Shown: positions 1 through 5,680 of the stretch, one piece after another
Layout: every line of letters starts with the position of its first letter
How positions within the stretch are numbered: position 1 is the stretch's first letter
DNA from: an uncultured Rhodospirillales bacterium
GTDB lineage: Bacteria; Pseudomonadota; Alphaproteobacteria; Rhodospirillales; 2-02-FULL-58-16
Length of the DNA stretch: 8,400 nt
Assembly: GCA_913053795.1 (NCBI GenBank)
Contig: CAJXGZ010000093.1
Coordinates: forward strand, 1 to 8,400
Reading direction: 5' to 3'
Made by a program: the position numbers and the translations under genes
The notes under the pieces: generated by a model
Seen by the model: only the letters and a program-made list of their open reading frames with translations
Told to the model about the DNA's origin: nothing
The model's database searches: none

Positions 1-17
1 GGGTCAACCGGCGTGGG

Positions 18-82
18 AAGAAAAGTAAACTGTCACCGTAACAAAGAAAAGTAAACTGTCACCGTAACGTGTCACCGTAACA
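18..82. repeat. Terminal repeat array, probable end of an insertion sequence (IS21-like)
   Basis: A 25-base unit is present twice, exactly, at 18-42 and 44-68 (period 26). Its last 12 bases, TGTCACCGTAAC, occur a third time at 70-81. Read on the minus strand from position 82, the array begins TGTTACGGTGACA. Insertion sequences of the IS21 family are known to begin with TGT and to carry several internal copies of part of their terminal repeat, and this array has that form. If so, the element body lies to the left of the window and its edge is near position 82. No transposase is visible here, so the family assignment is inference from the termini only. Confidence 0.5.
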
Positions 83-141
83 GTCAGATTCTTATTGTCG
101 CCGTATCGGCGCCGCTGATCCTCATCGTCTGGCCCATGTAA
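82..141 (+). pseudogene. Possible truncated 3' end of a membrane-protein gene
   Basis: Directly after the repeat array one plus-strand frame reads SQILIVAVSAPLILIVWPM and then a TAA stop at 139-141. The segment is strongly hydrophobic and could be the last membrane helix of a transporter or similar protein. The same frame meets a stop at 52-54 inside the repeats and has no start codon, so nothing complete can be expressed from it. The simplest reading is a gene cut by the insertion of the element to the left. It is short, and chance cannot be excluded. No family is recognisable. Confidence 0.25.
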
Positions 142-170
142 AATATGAAAAAATCCAGTTTGGCGGAAAA

Positions 171-182
171 TCTACTAGTAGA
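171..182. repeat. 12-bp perfect palindrome at the 3' end of thrH
   Basis: TCTACTAGTAGA is its own reverse complement and lies three bases beyond the thrH stop codon. On the minus strand it is followed by TTTT. As a hairpin it would have only a four-pair stem with loop CTAG, so it is at best a weak terminator. It could also be a protein-binding site or chance. Confidence 0.2.
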
Positions 183-184
183 CG

Positions 185-793
185 TTAAAAACGTTCACTC
201 GCCTGCATGAAATAGTTTTTCAGTCCGTCGTAGTCGTTGGTTACGGGAAACTGTGGAAACTCCTTGATGACGTTACCGGGGGCGCGAAACAGGAAGCCGG
301 CGTCCGCCTCTTTCAGCATGGTGGTGTCGTTGTAAGAGTCTCCGGCGGCGAAAACTTTGAAATTCAAGCCCTTGTATGCGAGCACCGCCTGGCGCTTATG
401 ATCTCTCATGCGAAGCAGGTAATCGCTGATTTTACCGTTTTCATCCACTTTCAAGCGATGGCAAAAAAGGGTGGGCCAGCCCAATTGACGCATGAGCGGT
501 TCAGCGAATTCATAGAAGGTGTCGGAAAGTATCGTCAACAGGAAGCGCTGCTCCAGCCAATCAATAAATTCGCGGGCTCCTTCCATAGGCCCCAAACCAT
601 TGATAACTGATTGAATATCCTGGATTTTCAAGCCATGCTCATCCAAAATTTTCAATCTCCGGCGCATCAGGACGTCATAATCCGGGATATCCCGTGTGGT
701 GGCGCGCAACGCCTCAATCCCGGTGCGTTCGGCCACATTGATCCAGATTTCCGGGACCAATACGCCTTCCATATCCAAACAAACCACTTCCAC
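185..793 (-). CDS. thrH: ThrH-type phosphoserine phosphatase / homoserine phosphotransferase
   Basis: This is a cytoplasmic haloacid-dehalogenase (HAD) family phosphotransferase closely resembling Pseudomonas ThrH, both in length (202 aa against about 205) and in running sequence (for example PEIW, TTRDIPDYDVLM, LSDTFYEF and GDSYNDTTML). ThrH removes phosphate from phosphoserine and can transfer it to homoserine, linking serine and threonine synthesis. HAD motif I is DMEG at residues 7-10, with D7 as the nucleophile; motif II is S90 in LSDTF; the basic residue is probably K133; motif III is GDSYND at 151-156. The start is GTG, chosen because a very strong Shine-Dalgarno sequence lies 8 bases upstream and the N-terminus aligns with the family. 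It is the last gene of a three-gene minus-strand cluster, 44 bases after the glycosylase gene, with a perfect inverted repeat in that gap. Which of the two activities matters in this organism cannot be told from sequence. Confidence 0.93.
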   Translation of the reverse strand: MEVVCLDMEGVLVPEIWINVAERTGIEALRATTRDIPDYDVLMRRRLKILDEHGLKIQDIQSVINGLGPMEGAREFIDWLEQRFLLTILSDTFYEFAEPLMRQLGWPTLFCHRLKVDENGKISDYLLRMRDHKRQAVLAYKGLNFKVFAAGDSYNDTTMLKEADAGFLFRAPGNVIKEFPQFPVTNDYDGLKNYFMQASERF

Positions 794-801
794 GTCTGGC
801 G

Positions 802-810
802 CCTCCCTCC
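802..810 (-). promoter_or_regulatory. Strong ribosome binding site for thrH (fixes the GTG start)
   Basis: On the minus strand this reads GGAGGGAGG, nearly ideal for pairing with the 16S rRNA tail, and it ends 8 bases before the GTG at 793. It is by far the strongest ribosome binding site in the minus-strand cluster and supports GTG as the true start. It begins two bases after the 3' arm of a 13-bp hairpin, so folding of that hairpin could affect ribosome access. Confidence 0.75.
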
Positions 811-812
811 TT

Positions 813-862
813 AAATAGCCGGATCAGGTATAACAGATTAATTAGGCCCGATCCGGCTATTT
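813..862 (-). repeat. Perfect 13-bp inverted repeat between the glycosylase gene and thrH
   Basis: The arms 813-825 and 850-862 are exact reverse complements (AAATAGCCGGATC and GATCCGGCTATTT on the plus strand), separated by 24 bases. On the minus-strand transcript the first arm encodes the last residues of the glycosylase (around NSRI), the loop contains its stop codon, and the second arm ends in UAUUU just before AAGGAGGGAGG. It could be an attenuator, a weak intrinsic terminator, an mRNA-stabilising intercistronic hairpin or a translational switch for thrH. The T-run is too short for a confident terminator call. Confidence 0.6.
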
Positions 863-1509
863 CGAATCATCCGTGTTATTTTATCGAAGACGGAATAAAA
901 CATGGTTTGCGTCAATCTGCCCGTATTTGTGTTGTAACGCGAGCAATGATAGGTGTCGGCAAGGGTCATGCGGGGCGATAGTGCATGATGTGCGCCGTGA
1001 GAGAATTTCCAGGCGCTTTTTTTCAGGCCCAAAGCCGCCAAAACCGCGCCATGGGCGAGGACGCCAAGGGCCAGAATGAGTTTTAACTCCTTCATGGCGT
1101 CAATTTCGCTGATCAGAAAGGGGCGGCAAGCGGAAACCTCAATACCGACCGGTTTGTTTTTCGGCGGGACGCATCTTACGGCATTGGTTATTCTGGCGTT
1201 GAGCATCTTAAGCCCATCGTCGGATCGGGCGCCGTACCGGCCTTCGGCGAGACCGAATTCGAGGAGAGCGCCGTACAACAGCTCACCGGCGTAATCGCCG
1301 GTAAAAGGCCGTCCGGAAAAATTCGCTCCCTTTAGGCCAGGCGCCAATCCAACAATCAAAATCGAGGCCTCAAGGGGGCCGAACGAAGGAACCGGCGCAT
1401 TATGCTTTCCAGGGTATTCAGACCGGTTTGCATGTATGAATTTATTCAACCGTGGACAGAGGTTACAGTCTTTATCGGGGATTAAAAGAGAGGTGGATTT
1501 GAAAGGCAA
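838..1509 (-). CDS. Uracil-DNA glycosylase, family 5 (UdgB type)
   Basis: This enzyme excises uracil and other deaminated bases from DNA, starting base-excision repair. Four cysteines suited to a 4Fe-4S cluster are at C15, C18, C113 and C128. Motif 1, GLAPGLKGANFSGRPFTGD (residues 54-72), is the family-5 form: the usual catalytic polar residue of other UDG families is replaced by alanine in GLAPG, and GANxxGRxFTGD follows. The second active-site motif is HCSRYNTNTGRLT at 188-200. Length (223 aa) is normal. The start is uncertain. TTG at 1509 is the only common start codon between the upstream stop and the first cysteine, it has no visible Shine-Dalgarno sequence, and it sits 21 bases after the NYN gene stop, so translation may depend on coupling. 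AT-rich AATATATATT lies immediately upstream. The C-terminal residues NSRI are encoded within an inverted-repeat arm. Confidence 0.93.
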   Translation of the reverse strand: MPFKSTSLLIPDKDCNLCPRLNKFIHANRSEYPGKHNAPVPSFGPLEASILIVGLAPGLKGANFSGRPFTGDYAGELLYGALLEFGLAEGRYGARSDDGLKMLNARITNAVRCVPPKNKPVGIEVSACRPFLISEIDAMKELKLILALGVLAHGAVLAALGLKKSAWKFSHGAHHALSPRMTLADTYHCSRYNTNTGRLTQTMFYSVFDKITRMIRNSRIGPN

Positions 1510-1530
1510 AATATATATTCGTAAAAAGAA

Positions 1531-2175
1531 TCAGGCCGATTTCCGGTTAGCCGGGGCTTTAGGAGTTTCCGAATCATCCTCCACATCTTCGATTTCCTCA
1601 ACGGCCAAATCGGGATGAGGATCCGGATGATCCTGGCGGCTGCCGGGGTGACGGCAGATTTCGGATTGAATATCGCGAAGATCGATAAAATTGTCGGCCT
1701 GGCGGCGCAATTCGTCGGCGACCATCGGCGGGTGCGAGCGCATGGTGCTGACAGCGGTGACGCGCACGCCTTTACGCTGAACAGCCTCTACCAGGCGGCG
1801 GAAATCGCCGTCTCCGGAGAACAAAACAATGTGATCCAGGTGGTTTGACATCTCCATGACGTCAATGGCCAGCTCGATGTCCATGTTGCCTTTGATTTTT
1901 CGACGGCCGGTGGCGGTGTCGGTGAATTCCTTGGTCGGCTTGGTGATCATGGTGTAACCGTTGTAATCCAACCAATCCACCAACGGGCGAATGGGGGAGT
2001 ATTCTTGATCCTCGGTCAGCGCCGTATAGTACATGGCGCGTATCAGGCGCCCCTTGGAGGCGAACAGTTCGTAAAGTTGGCGGTAATCGATGTCAAAGGA
2101 CAGGGCGCGCGCCGCGGCGTAGAGGTTGGATCCGTCAATAAATAGGCCAAGGCGTTCCTGGGGATAAAAAATCAT
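1531..2175 (-). CDS. NYN domain (LabA/COG1432-like PIN-fold) putative ribonuclease
   Basis: The 214-aa protein has the NYN fold, a PIN-like metal-dependent nuclease domain thought to act on RNA; the biological substrate of this subgroup is not established. Acidic residues expected to bind metal are visible: D14 in FIDGSN (12-17), D99 in KGNMD (95-99), D105 in AIDVM, and D122 and D124 in SGDGDF (120-125). The domain covers about residues 8-165. A low-complexity tail rich in Asp, Glu and Pro follows (about 178-214) and is probably disordered. AAGGA on the minus strand, 7 bases before the ATG, supports the start. It is the first gene of the cluster with the glycosylase and thrH and is transcribed away from folK. 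Presence in the same cluster as a DNA-repair glycosylase is suggestive only. Confidence 0.9.
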   Translation of the reverse strand: MIFYPQERLGLFIDGSNLYAAARALSFDIDYRQLYELFASKGRLIRAMYYTALTEDQEYSPIRPLVDWLDYNGYTMITKPTKEFTDTATGRRKIKGNMDIELAIDVMEMSNHLDHIVLFSGDGDFRRLVEAVQRKGVRVTAVSTMRSHPPMVADELRRQADNFIDLRDIQSEICRHPGSRQDHPDPHPDLAVEEIEDVEDDSETPKAPANRKSA

Positions 2176-2317
2176 GATAAAATCCTTATTCTAATAATTT
2201 ATTTTTAATAAAATCTGATGACGAATATGCATCATCTTCAAAAGCTTATGGATAAAAAGCTAATCTTCTATTTTCTTTTTCGCAAGGAGAAATCCAAATT
2301 CAAATGATAAAAATCCA
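2176..2317. promoter_or_regulatory. AT-rich divergent intergenic region with a 20-bp near-palindrome (2217-2236)
   Basis: This 142-base region separates the minus-strand NYN gene from plus-strand folK and must hold the promoter for at least the former. It is much more AT-rich than the genes around it. At 2217-2236, GATGACGAATATGCATCATC is palindromic at 8 of 10 pairs, a shape typical of a dimeric repressor site. A weaker AGCTT/AAGCT pair lies just downstream. I could not find convincing -35/-10 pairs on either strand, so the promoters are not placed. Confidence 0.4.
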
Positions 2318-2321
2318 ATGA
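2284..2321 (+). promoter_or_regulatory. folK leader: Shine-Dalgarno plus five-codon mini-ORF overlapping the folK start
   Basis: AAGGAG at 2284-2289 is the only good ribosome binding site upstream of folK, but it lies 28 bases from the folK ATG at 2318. A closer ATG at 2304 opens a five-codon frame, MIKIQ, whose TGA stop (2319-2321) overlaps the folK start as ATGA. Ribosomes loading at the Shine-Dalgarno could translate the mini-ORF and re-initiate at folK. Its own spacing of 14 bases is longer than ideal, so this is inference. Confidence 0.35.
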
Positions 2322-2854
2322 TATTTATTGGCGTAGGCGCCAATTTGCATAGCCCACGGCACGGCTCGCCGCTTGAGACCTGTTTGGCTGCGCTCGAAAT
2401 CATGGAAAAGTCGGGGCTGCGCATCGTCCGGCGTTCGCGTTGGCGGACCAGCGCCCCGGCGCCGGCGTCTGATCAGCCATGGTACGTGAACGGCGTCGCC
2501 GAGATCGAAACCGAGACTTCCCCAGCCGCGATAATGGATGTCCTGCATGGAATTGAAACTCAGTGCGGGCGCCCCAGGGGCGAGAACAGGGGCGGGCGCA
2601 ACGCCGCGCGCGCCTTGGATCTTGACCTTCTCGCCTTCCATGATCTTGTGTTGGAGGGGAATGCCTCTGACTCCATAATCTTGCCTCACCCCCGTATGCA
2701 CGAGCGCGCTTTTGTTCTTGAGCCGCTGGCGGAGTTAAGCCCCGACTGGGCGCACCCTGTTACCGGAAAAGGCGTCAAAGACCTCATCGCCGCCCTGCCT
2801 CCCGGTCAAGACGTCACGCTCTTGGAGGAATTGAATGAAGTGGGGACGTTGTGA
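2318..2854 (+). CDS. folK: 2-amino-4-hydroxy-6-hydroxymethyldihydropteridine pyrophosphokinase (HPPK)
   Basis: FolK transfers pyrophosphate from ATP to 6-hydroxymethyl-7,8-dihydropterin in the cytoplasm, the step before dihydropteroate synthase in folate synthesis. The N-terminus MIFIGVGANL is the typical first strand and glycine loop. The central DQPWYVNGVAEIET (52-65) matches the substrate-loop and strand region. ARALDLDLLAF (97-107) holds the metal-binding pair D101 and D103, and LPHPRMHERAFVLEPL (122-137) is the family signature. At 178 aa it is slightly longer than E. coli FolK. No other start in this frame is plausible, because upstream codons lead to a stop at 2261 with no ATG, GTG or TTG. 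It lies 119 bases before rpoZ, which appears to have its own promoter. Confidence 0.95.
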   Translation: MIFIGVGANLHSPRHGSPLETCLAALEIMEKSGLRIVRRSRWRTSAPAPASDQPWYVNGVAEIETETSPAAIMDVLHGIETQCGRPRGENRGGRNAARALDLDLLAFHDLVLEGNASDSIILPHPRMHERAFVLEPLAELSPDWAHPVTGKGVKDLIAALPPGQDVTLLEELNEVGTL

Positions 2855-2885
2855 TTTATTCTTTATGAGCCGGGCTTTTATTGGC

Positions 2886-2916
2886 TTGCCTTATGTGTGC
2901 GCGCGAAATATATAAT
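2886..2916 (+). promoter_or_regulatory. Candidate sigma-70-type promoter for rpoZ (and spoT)
   Basis: TTGCCT at 2886-2891 is a fair -35 box. A 17-base spacer leads to TATATA at 2909-2914, which overlaps a perfect TATAAT at 2911-2916 (spacer 19). Initiation would fall around 2921-2925, giving a leader of about 50 bases before the rpoZ ATG. The box lies in the folK-rpoZ gap, exactly where an independent promoter would be expected. Not tested experimentally. Confidence 0.5.
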
Positions 2917-2973
2917 GTTTATAACCCCTTATTTTTTTGTTCAACTCTCCTGGATATTGGCGGAGAAGTCCAC

Positions 2974-3435
2974 ATGGCTCGAGTAACGGCTGAAGATTGC
3001 GTCACAAAAGTTCCTAACCGCTTCGAGTTGGTGATGCTGGCGGCGCAGCGCGCGCGCAACATTGCGGCGGGAGCGCAGCTCACCGTTGATCGTGATAACG
3101 ACAAGAACCCGGTTGTCGCCTTGCGCGAAATCGCCGAGGAAACAATTGATCTCAAAGAAATGGAGAATGCGTTGATCCAGGGTCTGCAAAAACATGTTGA
3201 AATGGACGAGCCGGAAGAAGACGAAGTGGATTTCGCCGCCATCCAGCAGGAACTCAATGGAGAAACGGAAGAGTCCGCTCCCAAAACCGATGAAAACGGC
3301 AAGGAAGACGCCAAGAAAGACGCCAAGAAAGACGGCGAGAAAGACGTCGATCCGGGCGTTGATGCGGATTTGGACATCCCCGAAGAAGCGGCGGAGAATA
3401 ACGCCGAAGATGAGGCGGCTTCCGAGGAGTCCTGA
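2974..3435 (+). CDS. rpoZ: DNA-directed RNA polymerase omega subunit
   Basis: Omega binds the beta-prime subunit, helps RNA polymerase assembly and, in E. coli, contributes to a ppGpp-binding site. MARVTAEDCVTKVPNRFELV followed by AAQRARNI, DRDNDKNPVVALREIAEETI (residues 39-58) is the typical alphaproteobacterial omega core (about 1-75). The ATG at 2974 is chosen over a start at 2881, which would add 31 unrelated residues; GGAG at 2962-2965 is 8 bases upstream and MARVT is the family N-terminus. The protein is 153 aa, longer than E. coli omega (91), because of an acidic Asp/Glu/Ala-rich tail (about 76-153) containing a Lys-Asp repeat at about 110-124. The tail is probably disordered. It precedes spoT by 77 bases, a classic pairing of genes for the stringent response. 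Confidence 0.95.
   Translation: MARVTAEDCVTKVPNRFELVMLAAQRARNIAAGAQLTVDRDNDKNPVVALREIAEETIDLKEMENALIQGLQKHVEMDEPEEDEVDFAAIQQELNGETEESAPKTDENGKEDAKKDAKKDGEKDVDPGVDADLDIPEEAAENNAEDEAASEES
3307..3342 (+). repeat. 12-bp tandem repeat (three units) in the rpoZ tail
   Basis: The unit GACGCCAAGAAA is present exactly at 3307-3318 and 3319-3330, followed by a diverged copy GACGGCGAGAAA at 3331-3342. It encodes Asp-Ala-Lys-Lys twice and then Asp-Gly-Glu-Lys. As a multiple of three bases, loss or gain of a unit would keep the frame, so the length of this tail may vary between strains. Confidence 0.8.
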
Positions 3436-3458
3436 GCGCCTTTCGCCCAAAGCGGCGC
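3436..3458 (+). other. GC-rich hairpin directly after the rpoZ stop codon
   Basis: GCGCC (3436-3440) pairs with GGCGC (3454-3458), and TTT (3441-3443) can pair with AAA (3449-3451) across a two-base bulge, leaving a five-base loop. No T-run follows, so it is not a standard intrinsic terminator. It might protect the 3' end of the rpoZ message or tune read-through into spoT. Confidence 0.35.
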
Positions 3459-3512
3459 CCCGAATCACCTGGGACCACCGGCCTCAAAACAAGATTTGCG
3501 AGGGCGGCCTGA

Positions 3513-5675
3513 ATGATCCGTCAATTTGAATTAGTCGAACAAGTCAAGGCCTATGACGAAAGCGCCGACGAGGACGCCCTCAACCGCGCTTATGTCTTCG
3601 CAACCATGGCCCATGGCGCCCAAATGCGGGAATCAGGCGACGATTTTTTCGTGCATCCCCTTGAAGTCGCTGGAATCTTAACCCAATACAAGCTTGATTC
3701 CGCATCCATTATCACAGCTCTTCTACATGACACCATCGAGGACACCCCCCACACCCTTGACGAGATCGAGTCGCGTTTCGGAAAGGACGTGGCGCGCTTG
3801 GTTGACGGCGTCACCAAACTGACGCGCATCGAGCTTCAGTCGGACCACGCCAAACAGGCGGAGAATTTCCGAAAACTGGTTCTGGCCATGTCCGATGACA
3901 TCAGGGTGCTGCTGGTGAAATTGGCGGACCGCTTACACAATATGCGCACCCTCCATTTCGTCAATAAAGCCGATAAACGCAGGCGAATCGCCGTCGAGAC
4001 CATGGAAATCTTCGCCCCCCTGGCCGAACGCATCGGCTTGCACGACATGAAGAACGAACTGGAGGATTTGGCTTTCGCAGAGATCAACCCGGAAGCGCGC
4101 AATTCCATCGTTTCACGCCTTGTTTTTCTGCGCGAAAAGGGCGGCGACATCGCCGCGCGGGTCATTAAACAGCTTGAAACCACCCTGGACGAAGCCGGAT
4201 TGAAGGCGAACATCCTGTGGCGCGAGAAAAGGCCCTATTCCATGTGGCGGAAAATGCAGAAAAACGACATGCCTTTCGAGCAGCTTTCCGACATCATCGC
4301 CTTCAGGGTGCTCGTTGATTCGCGTAAGGACTGCTATCAGGCCCTGGGCGCCATCCATAGCGCCTATCCAGTGGTTCCGGGGCGTTTCAAGGACTACATC
4401 AGCACCCCGAAACCCAATGGATACCGTTCTCTGCACACCGGAATCCTGGGACCCGAGCGTCAGAAAATCGAAGTGCAGATTCGAACCCATAAAATGCACG
4501 ACGTCGCCGAATATGGCGTCGCCGCCCATTGGAATTACAAACAGCGCGCGGGAAAGACGGAGGGGCGCCAATACCGCTGGCTGCGCGAACTATTGGACAT
4601 TCTCGAGCAAGCCGTGGGACCGGAGGAGTTTCTGGAGCACACCAAGCTGGAGATGTTCAACGACCAGGTTTTTTGTTTCACCCCCGGCGGCGACCTCATC
4701 AACCTTCCCCAAGAGGCCACCCCTGTGGACTTCGCCTACGCCGTCCATTCCGAAATTGGCGACCGTTGCGTCGGCGTAAAGATCAACGGCCGTATGCAGC
4801 CGCTCAGAACCCAACTGCGCAACGGCGATCAGGTGGAGATCATCACCTCCAAGGCGCAAACGCCTTCCCCCATTTGGGAGAGGTTCGTGGTCACCGGCAA
4901 GGCGCGGGCGCGCATCCGCCGCTTTATCCACTCCAAGGAGCGCGAACAGTACCTGCAATTGGGCAAGGCGATCATGCGGAGGACCTTTGAAGAGGAAGGC
5001 TACGAATACACCAAAAAGGCCATGGACAGCGTTATCAAGGTTTTCAATATGAACAGCGCCGACGACCTTTGCGCCGCCGTAGGCGCCGGCCATCACACCA
5101 GCCGTGAGGTGTTGGAAACCATCATTCCCGGCGTCAAGAAAAGCAATAACGGAGGCGATAAGGCGGCGCCTTTGGCGCACGCCCGCGGCAAAAAGAAAAA
5201 AAAGGGGAAGGGAAAAGGCAAAAGCGGCGCGATTCCCATCACCGGGCTTATCCCCGGCATGGCCGTGCATTACGCCGAATGCTGCCACCCCTTGCCCGGC
5301 GATCGAATTGTCGGCATCGTCACCTCGGGAAAGGGGGCGACCATTCACACCATTGATTGCGATACCCTTGAATCCCATGCTGAAACGCCGGAAAAATGGT
5401 TGGATGTTTCATGGGAAGACGGCGATTCTCTTTCATTTTTCGTGGGACGGGTATTCCTCACTGTCCTCAACGAGCCGGGAAGCCTCGGAAATCTGTCCAT
5501 GGTGATCGCCAAGAACGGGGGCAACATCTCCAACTTGAAAGTCACCAACCGTTCCTCCGATTTTTTTGACATGACAATGGATATCGAGGTTAAGGACGTT
5601 AAGCACTTGAGCAATATTATCGCCGCCCTGAGGGCGACGCCGGTTATCAATTCGGTTGAAAGAGCGCGAGGCTAA
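3513..5675 (+). CDS. spoT: Bifunctional (p)ppGpp synthetase/hydrolase (RelA/SpoT homologue, Rsh)
   Basis: This cytoplasmic 720-aa enzyme makes (p)ppGpp from ATP and GDP/GTP and degrades it, setting the stringent response; in alphaproteobacteria it is also called rsh or rel. The HD hydrolase domain (about 25-155) keeps its metal and catalytic residues: H48, H72-D73, E76-D77, D139 and N143. The synthetase domain (about 235-345) has D260, the RFKD motif at 291-294 (the RxKD form typical of bifunctional enzymes, not the ExDD of RelA), the G-loop YRSLHT at 304-309 and E320. The TGS domain spans about 384-446, a helical region about 460-535, a Cys-rich domain about 580-630 (H586, C590-C591, C616), and a C-terminal ACT domain about 645-718. 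A run of Lys and Gly (559-570) lies just before the Cys-rich domain. Both active sites look intact. The ATG at 3513 has a modest GAGGG (3500-3504) upstream. It lies downstream of rpoZ and 5 bases before the DUF2062-pdxJ gene, so co-transcription is likely. Confidence 0.96.
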   Translation: MIRQFELVEQVKAYDESADEDALNRAYVFATMAHGAQMRESGDDFFVHPLEVAGILTQYKLDSASIITALLHDTIEDTPHTLDEIESRFGKDVARLVDGVTKLTRIELQSDHAKQAENFRKLVLAMSDDIRVLLVKLADRLHNMRTLHFVNKADKRRRIAVETMEIFAPLAERIGLHDMKNELEDLAFAEINPEARNSIVSRLVFLREKGGDIAARVIKQLETTLDEAGLKANILWREKRPYSMWRKMQKNDMPFEQLSDIIAFRVLVDSRKDCYQALGAIHSAYPVVPGRFKDYISTPKPNGYRSLHTGILGPERQKIEVQIRTHKMHDVAEYGVAAHWNYKQRAGKTEGRQYRWLRELLDILEQAVGPEEFLEHTKLEMFNDQVFCFTPGGDLINLPQEATPVDFAYAVHSEIGDRCVGVKINGRMQPLRTQLRNGDQVEIITSKAQTPSPIWERFVVTGKARARIRRFIHSKEREQYLQLGKAIMRRTFEEEGYEYTKKAMDSVIKVFNMNSADDLCAAVGAGHHTSREVLETIIPGVKKSNNGGDKAAPLAHARGKKKKKGKGKGKSGAIPITGLIPGMAVHYAECCHPLPGDRIVGIVTSGKGATIHTIDCDTLESHAETPEKWLDVSWEDGDSLSFFVGRVFLTVLNEPGSLGNLSMVIAKNGGNISNLKVTNRSSDFFDMTMDIEVKDVKHLSNIIAALRATPVINSVERARG

Positions 5676-5680
5676 ATTCC

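Noticed and set aside
2866..2880. Intrinsic terminator after folK (AGCCGGGCTTTT)
   Set aside because: The possible stem is only three or four pairs with a tiny loop, too weak to call.
2881..2973. N-terminal extension of rpoZ by 31 residues from ATG 2890 or upstream
   Set aside because: The extra residues are unlike any omega subunit, overlap the candidate promoter, and the start at 2974 has a properly spaced GGAG.
2941..3468. 175-codon open frame on the minus strand over rpoZ
   Set aside because: It mirrors rpoZ and its repetitive tail (Phe/Leu/Val runs from the Lys/Asp repeat), so it is a shadow of the real gene.
4590..5378. 262-codon open frame on the minus strand inside spoT
   Set aside because: It lies wholly antisense to an intact, highly conserved Rsh gene and its translation shows no recognisable family; GC-rich codon structure commonly keeps such frames open.
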